A program made the position numbers and the translations under genes. From contig CAVCWT010000007.1 of assembly GCA_963605745.1 (NCBI GenBank), positions 1 to 64,000 of the forward strand: a DNA stretch of 64,000 nt, read 5' to 3'. Source of the DNA: CAG-791 sp963605745. GTDB taxonomy: Bacteria > Bacillota > Clostridia > Lachnospirales > Lachnospiraceae. This document shows positions 34,424 to 43,358 of the stretch, piece by piece. The notes under the pieces are model-generated. The model saw only the letters and a program-made list of their open reading frames with translations. It was not told the origin of the DNA and did not search any database. Numbering within the stretch: position 1 is the stretch's first letter; every line of letters begins with the position of its first letter.

Positions 34424-35184
34424 AGCGGAATCCGCAGAGTTCACACAGATCCAATGCGGGGCAGACAGACGGCAAAATCCGCTTGAACAAGTTTATCGCC
34501 TCATCCGGAATGTATTCCAGACGAGAGGCGGATGCCTTGATGGAACAGGGCGAGGTTACGGTGGATGACAGGATTGCACTGCCGGGTACGATGGTGACAG
34601 GACAGGAGAAGATCAAGGTTCGGGACCGAATCATCCATTCGCAAAGCCGCAAGGTGGTTGTGGCTTATTACAAGCCGGTAGGAGTCACGGTTACCCGTTC
34701 TGATCCGTACGCAAAGGTGACCTTAGAGGATGTTTTCCATTATCCCATGCATCTGAATTATGCGGGAAGGCTGGATCGTGATTCCGAAGGGCTCCTTCTC
34801 ATGACCAATGACGGAGAACTCATTGATGCCATGATGCGGGGCGCAGCCGGCCACGAAAAAGAATATGTGGTCCGCACAAGGAGCAAGCTCAGTGACGAGG
34901 ATCTGCAGCAGATGTCCAAGGGAATCTGGCTGAAGGATCTGGAGGTCAAGACAAAGCCCTGCCGTATCGAACGGCTGGGTGATTATACCTTCCGGATTGT
35001 TCTGACGCAGGGATTGAATCGTCAGATTCGCAGAATGTGCAAGGCAAGAGGCAATGAGGTTAAGAGCCTGAAAAGAATTCGCGTTCTGACCGTAAATACA
35101 AAAGGACTGCATCCTGGCATGCAAAGAGAGCTGTCCGAACAGGAACGCAGGGAATTGTATGAGGCAGCCGGTCTGACTTTGTGA
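34378..35184 (+). CDS. RluB/RsuA-family pseudouridine synthase
   Basis: This 268-residue enzyme makes pseudouridine in rRNA. An S4 RNA-binding domain (RLNKFIASSGMYSRREADALMEQGEVTV, from about residue 35) precedes the catalytic domain with the Asp133 motif GRLDRDSEGLLLMTNDGEL and the closing RQIRRMCKARGNEVKSLKRIRV segment. RluB and RluF are the nearest types; the target base is not determined. ATG 34378 is the only ATG before the S4 domain and implies a 46-base overlap with mecA; a later non-ATG start is possible. Confidence 0.85.
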   Translation: MHSGQKRGGKPGTHVKRNPQSSHRSNAGQTDGKIRLNKFIASSGMYSRREADALMEQGEVTVDDRIALPGTMVTGQEKIKVRDRIIHSQSRKVVVAYYKPVGVTVTRSDPYAKVTLEDVFHYPMHLNYAGRLDRDSEGLLLMTNDGELIDAMMRGAAGHEKEYVVRTRSKLSDEDLQQMSKGIWLKDLEVKTKPCRIERLGDYTFRIVLTQGLNRQIRRMCKARGNEVKSLKRIRVLTVNTKGLHPGMQRELSEQERRELYEAAGLTL

Positions 35185-35197
35185 GCAGGGAGTTTCC

Positions 35198-37246
35198 ATG
35201 ACACACGAAGAGTATCTTGAATTACAAAGAGTCATCGACGGACACATGGATCGCTACTACAACCAGGATGCTCCGGTGATCAGTGATTATGAGTACGATC
35301 AGCTGATGCTGCAGCTGAAGGCAGCAGAAAAGGAGCATCCGGAGTGGATTACAGGGAATTCTCCGACGCAGAAGATCGGCGGAACGGCCAAACGCGAAGC
35401 CGGCGTTAAGGTGACCCATGATGTTCCGATGCTGTCCATTGAGGATGTATTCACAAAGGAAGAGGTCGCAGCATGGGTGAGCAAGGTACAGGACCGTTAC
35501 CCGGGAGCCTTGTTTTCGGTTGAGGTTAAGGTCGATGGCTTGTCCATGTCTATCCGTTATGAAAAGGGAACAGACGGGAAACTGTATCTGACGCTGGCGG
35601 AATCCCGCGGAGATGGCCTTGTCGGGGAGGATGTCACGGCAAATGCAAGAGTGATTCCGGACGTGCCTGAGATCATTGACCTTTCGGGACTGCAGGGCGG
35701 CGAGGCAGACGATGATCCGGATGCCGGCCTGGAGCTACGGGGCGAGGTCTATATGACGCATGAGGCCTTCGAAGCCTATAATGAGGAAATGGAGTCCCTG
35801 GGCAAAAAAACGGCGGCAAATCCCAGAAATCTTGCAGCAGGAACGCTGCGGCAGCTCGATCCTGCGGTGACAAAAAAGCGTGGCCTTCGCATGTTTATTT
35901 TTAATGTGCAGAGGGGACCGGCAGCGCTGATGCAGCGTCATGGGGCAGCGCTGGATCTGCTGACACAAAGAGGAGTTCCTGTTGTCTACCACAGGATCTG
36001 CGGCAGTGCAGATGAGGTGAACGAGGCAATTGATGCCATCGGTAAGATGAGAGAAAGCCTCCCCTTCGATCTGGACGGAGCGGTGATTAAGCTGGATGAG
36101 GTGGCACACCGGGAGGATTTTCCGGCTGGCAGCAAATATTCCAGCGGACATATTGCATACAAATATCCGCCGGAGGAGAGAATCGTTACGATGGACCGCA
36201 TTCTGGTGGCTGTTGGAAGAACCGGGAAACTCACCTTTACCGGAGAATTTCATGACAGTGAGACCGGGAAGGCGGCAAGGCTGTGCGGAACCAGCGTCAG
36301 CCGTGCAACGCTCCACAATCAGGACTATATCCGCCAGATGAAGGTGGGGATCGGTGGGCAGTACCGTCTGTTTAAGAGCGGTGAGATCATTCCCAAGTTA
36401 AACGGCTGCATCCGGGAGCCGGAGGAAATCTATACGGCACCATCCGTGTGTCCGGTCTGCGGGGAATCTTTGGTCCGCGAAGAGGATACAGCAGATATTC
36501 GATGTGTGAATCCGGCCTGTCCGGCGCAGCTGGTAAACACGATTGCGTATTTTGCCTCCCGGAACTGCATGAACATCATGGGGCTGGGAGAAACGCTTGC
36601 AGAGTCACTGGTAAAGGAAGGCTATCTTTCGAGCTATGCGGATATTTACCACTTAAGGGAGCACCGGGACGAGCTGGTTGAGAAGGGGCTGATCGGCAAA
36701 GAGAAGAACACCGACAAGGTCCTTGCTGCGATCGAGGCTTCTAAGAGCAATTCTCCGGTCCTGCTCCTCACGGGCCTTGGAATTCGCAACTGCGGAAAGG
36801 CGGCTGCAAGAGGCCTTCTGGCTCAGTATGACAGCATTGATGCACTGGCAAAGGCCAGTGTCTGTGAGCTGACGCAGGTGCAGGATATCGGAGAAACAAC
36901 GGCCGACTGCATTTATGAGTTTTTTCATCATGAGACGAATCGGCGCATTCTGCAGGAGATGAAGGATGCCGGAGTCAACATGCAGATGGAAAAGAAAAAA
37001 GGGCCATCCGGGGAAGGAAGGCTTGCCGGAATGACTTTTGTTGTGACAGGAACGCTTCCTACGCTGGGCAGAAAAGAGGCGGAGGAGCTGATTTTTGCGG
37101 CTGGAGGAAAGGCCTCCGGGAGCGTCTCCAAAAAGACCTCTTATGTTGTTGCAGGAGAAAATGCCGGTTCCAAACTGACCAAGGCGCAGACACTGGGAAT
37201 CCCGGTGATCTCAGAGGAAGAGCTGCTGCACATGCTGAACGAATAA
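35198..37246 (+). CDS. ligA: NAD-dependent DNA ligase LigA
   Basis: LigA seals nicks in replication and repair using NAD. The 682 residues have the Ia domain (YYNQDAPVISDYEYDQL), the adenylation site KVDG (Lys111), the OB fold, the zinc finger CPVCGESLVRE...CVNPACPAQ, helix-hairpin-helix repeats and a C-terminal BRCT domain starting LAGMTFVVTGTLPTLGR. It begins 13 bases after the pseudouridine synthase stop. Confidence 0.97.
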   Translation: MTHEEYLELQRVIDGHMDRYYNQDAPVISDYEYDQLMLQLKAAEKEHPEWITGNSPTQKIGGTAKREAGVKVTHDVPMLSIEDVFTKEEVAAWVSKVQDRYPGALFSVEVKVDGLSMSIRYEKGTDGKLYLTLAESRGDGLVGEDVTANARVIPDVPEIIDLSGLQGGEADDDPDAGLELRGEVYMTHEAFEAYNEEMESLGKKTAANPRNLAAGTLRQLDPAVTKKRGLRMFIFNVQRGPAALMQRHGAALDLLTQRGVPVVYHRICGSADEVNEAIDAIGKMRESLPFDLDGAVIKLDEVAHREDFPAGSKYSSGHIAYKYPPEERIVTMDRILVAVGRTGKLTFTGEFHDSETGKAARLCGTSVSRATLHNQDYIRQMKVGIGGQYRLFKSGEIIPKLNGCIREPEEIYTAPSVCPVCGESLVREEDTADIRCVNPACPAQLVNTIAYFASRNCMNIMGLGETLAESLVKEGYLSSYADIYHLREHRDELVEKGLIGKEKNTDKVLAAIEASKSNSPVLLLTGLGIRNCGKAAARGLLAQYDSIDALAKASVCELTQVQDIGETTADCIYEFFHHETNRRILQEMKDAGVNMQMEKKKGPSGEGRLAGMTFVVTGTLPTLGRKEAEELIFAAGGKASGSVSKKTSYVVAGENAGSKLTKAQTLGIPVISEEELLHMLNE

Positions 37247-37259
37247 GAAGGAAGAGAAT

Positions 37260-38177
37260 ATGCCGATACGGATTCAGAATGACCTTCCGGTAAAGGAAGA
37301 ACTGGAAAAAGAAAATCTGTTCATTGTAGATGAGAACCGTGCAGCCCATCAGGATATCCGTCCGTTGGAGATCTGCATTCTGAACCTGATGCCCAAAAAG
37401 GAGGACACCGAGCTGGATATCCTTCGCATGCTCAGCAACACACCGCTGCAGCTGAACATCACCTTTATGCGGGTCAGTTCCCATTTGAGTACGCATACAT
37501 CGTATTCCCATCTGCACCAGTTCTATGAGTCCTTTGATGAATTGAAGGACCGTCATTTTGACGGGCTGATCATCACCGGGGCTCCGGTGGAAAAGATGGA
37601 ATATGAAGAAGTCGACTACTGGGAGGAGCTGACAAGGATATTTGCCTGGAGTGTAACGAATGTCACCTCGACCCTTCATATCTGCTGGGGAGCACAGGCG
37701 GGCCTTTATTATCACTACGGACTTCAGAAACGGCTGCTGTCGGAGAAAATTTCCGGGGTCTACAGCCATAAGGTGATTCACAGGAAGGATCCTCTGGTAA
37801 GAGGCATGGATGATTATTTTCTGATTCCGCACAGCCGTTACACGGAGGTTTCGGCGAGTGCAATCCATGAGTGCAAGGAACTGAAGGTTCTGGCAGAGTC
37901 CAAGGAGGCAGGTGTTCTGTTATGCACGGCTCATCAGGGCAGGCAGGTCTTTATTTTCGGACATGGAGAATATGATCGTTATACATTGCGAGACGAATAT
38001 GAAAGAGATCTCGAAAAAGGAATCCATCCAAAGATTCCGGCGAATTATTTTCCCGAGGACGATCCGACCAGGAAGCCTCTCCTGCAGTGGCGCAGCGCCA
38101 GCCAGGCAATGTACAGCAACTGGATTAATTATTACGTATACCAGGCGACACCGTTTGATCTGAATGCGATTCGGTGA
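37260..38177 (+). CDS. metAA: Homoserine O-acyltransferase MetA, acetyl-type predicted
   Basis: MetA activates homoserine for methionine synthesis. The 305-residue enzyme has the catalytic Cys142 (HICWGAQ) and the His/Glu pair in FGHGEYDRYTL. Residue 111 is Glu (GAPVEKMEYEEVDYW); family studies link Glu111 to acetyl-CoA and Gly111 to succinyl-CoA, so O-acetylhomoserine is the predicted product. GAAGGAAG precedes the start at 37260, 13 bases after ligA. No other methionine gene lies nearby. Confidence 0.93.
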   Translation: MPIRIQNDLPVKEELEKENLFIVDENRAAHQDIRPLEICILNLMPKKEDTELDILRMLSNTPLQLNITFMRVSSHLSTHTSYSHLHQFYESFDELKDRHFDGLIITGAPVEKMEYEEVDYWEELTRIFAWSVTNVTSTLHICWGAQAGLYYHYGLQKRLLSEKISGVYSHKVIHRKDPLVRGMDDYFLIPHSRYTEVSASAIHECKELKVLAESKEAGVLLCTAHQGRQVFIFGHGEYDRYTLRDEYERDLEKGIHPKIPANYFPEDDPTRKPLLQWRSASQAMYSNWINYYVYQATPFDLNAIR

Positions 38178-38245
38178 GTCGAAGGATAGATGTCGGGAAT
38201 TCTGGCGCATGCTGTCAGAAAATCAGGCAGATAAAGGAGCGGCAC

Positions 38246-38590
38246 ATGGCACAGGAGCAGGTACATCAGGAGTTCGAACAGAATATCCCCGGGTTCCTTG
38301 AAGACGAGCTGAGCAATGAGGATCTGGAGGAATTCCTGGATCATTACGACAGCTGTCGGGAGTGCCGCGATGAGCTGTCCATTCGGTATCTGATCGAGAC
38401 AGGACTGGCACGGCTGGAAACCGGAGAGCCTTTCAATCTGCAAAAAGAACTGGACATCTATGTGAGAGCAGAAAAGGCCAAGCTCAGAAGGAGGCAGCGT
38501 TTCGTTCAGATGACAACGTTCTATGAGATGGTGACCGTTGTTACATTTGTGGCGGCCATTGCAGCTGCCTTTGTGCTGCAGCTGATTTAG
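38246..38590 (+). CDS. Zinc-finger (ZAS-like) membrane protein
   Basis: A 114-residue protein with an HYDSCRECRDEL motif (His-x3-Cys-x2-Cys, about residues 33-40), as in zinc-containing anti-sigma factors, a basic linker and one C-terminal membrane helix (MVTVVTFVAAIAAAFVLQLI). AAAGGAG fixes the start at 38246. No sigma factor gene is adjacent, so an anti-sigma role is only inferred. It ends 26 bases before polA. Confidence 0.65.
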   Translation: MAQEQVHQEFEQNIPGFLEDELSNEDLEEFLDHYDSCRECRDELSIRYLIETGLARLETGEPFNLQKELDIYVRAEKAKLRRRQRFVQMTTFYEMVTVVTFVAAIAAAFVLQLI

Positions 38591-38616
38591 GGAGATAAGA
38601 AAAGGCGGTGCAATTC

Positions 38617-41427
38617 ATGACAGAGCACAGAGAAAAACTGGTTCTCATTGACGGACATAGCATATTGAACAGGGCATTCTATGGGATGCCGGATTTGTTA
38701 AACAGCGCAGGCGTTCACACCGGCGCTGTTTATGGCTTTCTGAAGATTCTGTTCAAGATTCTGGATGAGGAAAAGGCAGATTATCTGACGGTGGCTTTTG
38801 ATGTGCATGAGCCGACATTCCGTCACAAGGCCTATGCGGCCTATAAGGGAACACGCCATCCTATGCCGGAGGAACTGCGCGAGCAGGTTCCTTTGATCAA
38901 AAAGGTCCTGAAATCCATGGGAATTGAGACCTGTGAGCAGGCGGGGTTTGAGGCAGATGACATTCTGGGAACGCTGGCCAAGAAGGCGCAGAAAGATGGC
39001 ATGGAGGTCTCCCTGGTATCCGGAGACAGAGACCTTCTGCAGATCGCTGACGAACACATTCAGATCCGCATTCCAAAGACCAAGAGCGGCCAGACAACCA
39101 TCGAGAACTACTATGCCTCGGACGTGCTGGAACAGCTGAAGGTCACGCCGGAGGAATTTATTCATGTAAAGGCGCTTCAGGGAGATACCTCCGACAACAT
39201 TCCGGGGGTTCCGAAGGTAGGACCTAAGACGGCAACGGACCTGATCGTAACCTATCATTCTGTGGACGGTGTCTACGCACACCTTGATGAGATTACCAGG
39301 AAAGCACTTCATGAAAATCTGCAGCAGAATGAAGAGCAGGCAAGACTCTCCTTGTTCCTTGCCACCATCGAGATTCATGCTCCGGTGGAGCTGGACAGGG
39401 AAAAGGCCAGAATTCGAGATTTTTATACGCCGGAGGCTTTCCGTCTGTATACCGAGCTGGGCTTTAAGCAGCTCTTGGGACGTTTTTCCCAGGAGTCCAT
39501 AGCGGCAGCTTCGTGTTCTGCTGCAAAGGGTTCTGATGCTGTTGCAGCTGCCGGCACGAAAAAAGGAAACGAAACGGGAGCAAGCCGTAAGGCCGACGGA
39601 AGGATTACGAATGCGCCGGATACCGCACAGTTCCAAGGAGCAGAGAAGGCACCGGCGGAGAACTCTTTGCCCTGGGCCTCGTTTTTTCCGATCTATGACA
39701 ACGGAAAGCTGGGAATGCCGGGAGAGCTCCTGGCGGTTGCTTTCTGTGAGGGGGGAAAGAGTCAATGCTCTCTTGTTGGCAAGGAAGCTGCGGGCCTAGG
39801 GCTCCCGGTGCTGACAAAAGATGAGGTGACAGAAAGGATCACAAGGCTGAGGCACCTGGCAGCAGATCATAAACTGCATCTTGCCGTGTTCAATCTGAAG
39901 GAGCAGCTCTTTTGCTGGAACATTCCGGAAGAAGAGATGAAAGAGAAGATTGTACTGGATGGGATCTTCGATGTTTTGCTGGGAGCGTATCTGCATAATC
40001 CGCTGAAAAGCGATTATGAGCCGGAGGACGTGGCATCGGAATATCTGGGAGAGATTCTGGCCGGCCGGCAGCAGGTGCTGGGGAAAAAGACCTTCCGGGA
40101 GGCACTTTTGGAAGATCCGGAGGCGATTGCTGATTATGCCCAAAAGGCAGCCGATACACTGGCAAGAGAAGGAAGCCTTGTAAGGGAGAGACTTTGCAAA
40201 GAGGGCATGCTGCCTTTGTATGAAGAGATCGAGCGCCCTCTTTCCTATATTCTCTATGATATGCAGAGAATCGGAATCCGCGCAGTCCGTGAGCGACTCT
40301 CCTCGTATGGTGATCGGCTCATTGGACGCATTGAGGAACTGGAGCATTCCATCCATGAGGCAGCAGGGCATGAATTCAACATTGCAAGCCCTAAACAGCT
40401 CGGGAAGGTCCTGTTCGAAGAGATGTATCTGCCGGGCGGCAAGAAGACAAAGAGCGGCTATTCTACGGCAGCAGATGTACTGGAAAAGCTGTCCGGAGAC
40501 TATCCCATTGTTGCTGATGTTCTGGAATACCGGGGCCTTACCAAGCTCAAATCCACCTATGCAGATGGGCTGCAGGCCTGCATTGCAGAGGACTCCAGAA
40601 TTCATACGACTTTTAACCAGACGATTACGGCAACGGGGCGCATCAGTTCAACAGATCCGAATCTCCAGAATATTCCCATGCGGACGGAGCTGGGACGCGA
40701 GATTCGGAAGGTCTTCCTGCCAAGAGAAGGATATTCCTTTATGGATGCGGATTATTCTCAGATTGAGCTGCGGATTCTGGCCTCCTTGTCAGGAGATGAG
40801 GCCCTGATCGAAGCCTACCGGGAGAATCGGGACATTCATGCTGCAACCGCGGCAAAGGTGTTCCATGTGCCATATGAAGAGGTGACGCCGCAGCTGCGGC
40901 GCAATGCCAAGGCGGTGAACTTTGGCATTGTCTATGGGATCAGTTCCTTTGGCCTGTCTCAGAATCTGGATATTTCCAGGGGAGAGGCCAAAGAATACAT
41001 TGAGGAATATTTCCGAATGTTCCCGGGGATCAAAGCCTTTCTGGATCAAGAGGTGTCAGATGCCAAAGAAAAGGGATATTCCGTGACACTCATGGGCAGA
41101 AGGCGGCCTATTCCGGAGCTTTCGAGCTCGAACTTTATGCAAAGACAGTTCGGCGAGCGTGTTGCCATGAATGCGCCGATTCAGGGAACCGGCGCAGATA
41201 TCATGAAAAAGGCCATGATTCGCGTGTGGGAGGGACTGCACCGGGAAGGACTGCAGTCGCAGCTCATCCTGCAGATTCACGATGAACTCCTGATCGAGAC
41301 GGCACCCGGAGAAGAAGCGGCAGTGCAGAGAATCCTGGAGGATGGCATGATGGGAGCAGTGAATCTTAGGATTCCACTGGAGATCGACTGCCATCAGGGA
41401 AATGACTGGTATGACGCAAAAGGGTAG
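38617..41427 (+). CDS. polA: DNA polymerase I
   Basis: The 936-residue enzyme fills gaps and removes RNA primers. The N-terminal 5'-nuclease has LIDGHSILNRAFYG and DDILGTLAKKA. The middle domain lacks the DxE exonuclease I motif, so proofreading is probably absent, as in Bacillus enzymes. The polymerase motifs are DYSQIELRILASLSGD (A), RRNAKAVNFGIVYGISSFGL (B) and QIHDELLIE (C). ATG 38617 with AAAGGCGG upstream is preferred to GTG 38608. An Ala/Lys-rich linker (about residues 295-345) joins the first two domains. Confidence 0.96.
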   Translation: MTEHREKLVLIDGHSILNRAFYGMPDLLNSAGVHTGAVYGFLKILFKILDEEKADYLTVAFDVHEPTFRHKAYAAYKGTRHPMPEELREQVPLIKKVLKSMGIETCEQAGFEADDILGTLAKKAQKDGMEVSLVSGDRDLLQIADEHIQIRIPKTKSGQTTIENYYASDVLEQLKVTPEEFIHVKALQGDTSDNIPGVPKVGPKTATDLIVTYHSVDGVYAHLDEITRKALHENLQQNEEQARLSLFLATIEIHAPVELDREKARIRDFYTPEAFRLYTELGFKQLLGRFSQESIAAASCSAAKGSDAVAAAGTKKGNETGASRKADGRITNAPDTAQFQGAEKAPAENSLPWASFFPIYDNGKLGMPGELLAVAFCEGGKSQCSLVGKEAAGLGLPVLTKDEVTERITRLRHLAADHKLHLAVFNLKEQLFCWNIPEEEMKEKIVLDGIFDVLLGAYLHNPLKSDYEPEDVASEYLGEILAGRQQVLGKKTFREALLEDPEAIADYAQKAADTLAREGSLVRERLCKEGMLPLYEEIERPLSYILYDMQRIGIRAVRERLSSYGDRLIGRIEELEHSIHEAAGHEFNIASPKQLGKVLFEEMYLPGGKKTKSGYSTAADVLEKLSGDYPIVADVLEYRGLTKLKSTYADGLQACIAEDSRIHTTFNQTITATGRISSTDPNLQNIPMRTELGREIRKVFLPREGYSFMDADYSQIELRILASLSGDEALIEAYRENRDIHAATAAKVFHVPYEEVTPQLRRNAKAVNFGIVYGISSFGLSQNLDISRGEAKEYIEEYFRMFPGIKAFLDQEVSDAKEKGYSVTLMGRRRPIPELSSSNFMQRQFGERVAMNAPIQGTGADIMKKAMIRVWEGLHREGLQSQLILQIHDELLIETAPGEEAAVQRILEDGMMGAVNLRIPLEIDCHQGNDWYDAKG

Positions 41428-41490
41428 GAACTGCGAGCTTCCTAAAGAAATGACACATCCGGCAGCTGGTGCCGGGAGAAGGTGACTGCA

Positions 41491-42144
41491 ATGAAGGTAA
41501 TCGGAATTACCGGGGGTGTCGGCTCCGGAAAATCAGAACTGCTGCGCTATATGAAGGATCATTATCGTTGCCGTATCATTATGGCGGATGAGGCCTCTCA
41601 CGAGGTGATGCGTGTTGGCGGACGGATTCATGATGAACTGGTACAGATTCTTTTGGAGATTCCGGGGGAGGAGCCGCTGGTTGACCGGGATGGAGAGATC
41701 ATTCATCCGGCCATGGCCTCCCGCATTTTCGGCAGCCCAAAGACCCTGGAAAAGGTAAATGGACTGATTCATCCTGCGGTGAAAGCGTACATCCTGGGGA
41801 GCATTCAGGAAGAACAGGAAAGGGAAGGTCGAAAGGATCCTGGGGCGGTGTCGTATTTTTTTATTGAGGCGGCTCTTTTGATCGAATGCGGTTATCGACC
41901 GCTTGTAGATGAAATGTGGTATATTTATTGCAATCTGGCTGTTCGAAGGCAGCGCCTTAAGGCTTCCCGCGGCTACAGCGATGCTAAGATCGACAGCATT
42001 CTGAAAGCACAGCTGAGTGAAGAGGAGTTTCGAAAGGGATCGGATTATGTGATCGACAATTCCGGGAGCCTGGAGGAGGCGTTCCGGCAGATTGATGCCA
42101 GATTGTTATCAGAAAACGTAACTGCAAAGGAAAACGCGGAGTAA
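41491..42144 (+). CDS. coaE: Dephospho-CoA kinase
   Basis: CoaE phosphorylates dephospho-CoA in the last step of coenzyme A synthesis. The 217 residues start MKVIGITGGVGSGKSELL (P-loop), with the DEASHEV segment and a C-terminal RLKASRGYSDAKIDSILKAQLSEEEF pattern of the family. ATG 41491 (GGGAGAAGG upstream) is favoured over GTG 41482. It follows polA, a common arrangement in clostridia. Confidence 0.94.
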   Translation: MKVIGITGGVGSGKSELLRYMKDHYRCRIIMADEASHEVMRVGGRIHDELVQILLEIPGEEPLVDRDGEIIHPAMASRIFGSPKTLEKVNGLIHPAVKAYILGSIQEEQEREGRKDPGAVSYFFIEAALLIECGYRPLVDEMWYIYCNLAVRRQRLKASRGYSDAKIDSILKAQLSEEEFRKGSDYVIDNSGSLEEAFRQIDARLLSENVTAKENAE

Positions 42145-42176
42145 ATCAGCCCATCCTTTGCATAGCTTGGAGAACT

Positions 42177-42974
42177 ATGAGATTTCAAACCTTTGCCAGT
42201 GGTTCCAGCGGCAATTGCAGCTATGTGGGGTCGGATACCACGCATTTGCTGTTCGACGCAGGAATCAGCAGGAAGAGAGTGCAGGACTCCCTGCATGATA
42301 TCGAACTGGATCTGCAGGAGCTGAGCGGGATCTTTATTACGCATGAGCACAGCGATCACATTCAGGGTCTTGCCATGATCCTGAAAAAATACGACATTCC
42401 CGTCTATGCAACGGAAGGGACCATTCGTGCCATCCGCCGGATGGAAAAATATCAGGACTATGCGGCGGACCGGTTTATTCCGGTAAAGGCAGATGAAAAG
42501 GTGATCGTGGGGGACATCACCGTAAATCCCATGACCATTTCCCACGATGCGGCAGATCCTGTGGGATATCGGATTCAGTACGGCGGCCGCAAGGTCTCGA
42601 TCTGTACGGACCTTGGCTGTTATACGGAATACACGAAGGCATGCCTGAAGGATTCCGATGTACTCCTTTTGGAGGCCAATCATGATGTGAATATGCTGCA
42701 GGTTGGACCGTATCCCTATGCACTGAAACAGAGGATTCTCTCGGATCGGGGCCATTTGTCGAATGCGGCCAGCGGCCTTTTGCTGGACAGCGTACTCAAT
42801 CAGCATATGAAGGCAATCTTCCTGGGACATTTGTCGCAGGAGAACAACTATCCGGAGCTGGCCTTTGAAACGGTACGGGTTGAGATCAATGCAGCAGAGG
42901 ATGATTACGAGGCGGACGAGCTGCCGATTGCAGTGGCACCCAGAAAAGAAGCCTCACAAATGATTGAATTCTAA
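42177..42974 (+). CDS. YycJ/WalJ-type MBL-fold hydrolase
   Basis: A 265-residue metallo-beta-lactamase fold protein. It starts MRFQTFASGSSGNCSYV, has the metal motif THEHSDHIQG (HxHxDH) and LGHLSQENNYPELA near the end. In Bacillus, YycJ is a nuclease-like member of the walKR locus; here it stands after coaE without walKR, so only the enzyme class is inferred. TTGGAG precedes the ATG. Confidence 0.85.
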   Translation: MRFQTFASGSSGNCSYVGSDTTHLLFDAGISRKRVQDSLHDIELDLQELSGIFITHEHSDHIQGLAMILKKYDIPVYATEGTIRAIRRMEKYQDYAADRFIPVKADEKVIVGDITVNPMTISHDAADPVGYRIQYGGRKVSICTDLGCYTEYTKACLKDSDVLLLEANHDVNMLQVGPYPYALKQRILSDRGHLSNAASGLLLDSVLNQHMKAIFLGHLSQENNYPELAFETVRVEINAAEDDYEADELPIAVAPRKEASQMIEF

Positions 42975-43019
42975 ACAGAGACAAAGACCGTGCCAAAGGC
43001 CCGGCAGAAAGGATAAACC

Positions 43020-43295
43020 ATGCAGAAAAGAGCAATTATCACTGTTGTAGGAAAAGACACCGTTGGTATTATCGCGAGAGTCTGCAGCTATCTGGCGGAT
43101 CACAAGATCAATATTCTGGACATTTCCCAGACGATTGTGCAGGGCTATTTTAACATGATGATGATTGTCGATATTACAACGCTGGAGTCCTCCTTTGGGG
43201 ATGCGGCGGATGAACTGGCTGCAATCGGTGCAGAGATGGGCGTTCAGATCAAATGCCAGAAGGAAGAGATTTTTGACTCGATGCATCGGATTTGA
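43020..43295 (+). CDS. ACT domain protein, UPF0237 type
   Basis: A 91-residue single ACT domain (KRAIITVVGKDTVGIIARVCSYLADHKINILDISQTIVQGYF). Such proteins sense small ligands, often amino acids. It precedes the UPF0210 gene, the standard pairing in many Firmicutes, which suggests a joint role. The terminal codons are part of a 14-bp tandem repeat that runs into the spacer. Confidence 0.88.
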   Translation: MQKRAIITVVGKDTVGIIARVCSYLADHKINILDISQTIVQGYFNMMMIVDITTLESSFGDAADELAAIGAEMGVQIKCQKEEIFDSMHRI

Positions 43296-43335
43296 TGTAC
43301 AGAATCTGATGCACCGGATCTGATGTACAGGATCT
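43280..43335. repeat. Four 14-bp tandem copies over the ACT gene stop codon
   Basis: GATGCATCGGATTT, GATGTACAGAATCT, GATGCACCGGATCT and GATGTACAGGATCT follow one another, in effect two 28-bp copies. The first includes the stop codon of the ACT gene, so the gene end is duplicated into the spacer before the UPF0210 gene. Confidence 0.85.
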
Positions 43336-43358
43336 GACTCAGAAAGGAGCCAATACCA

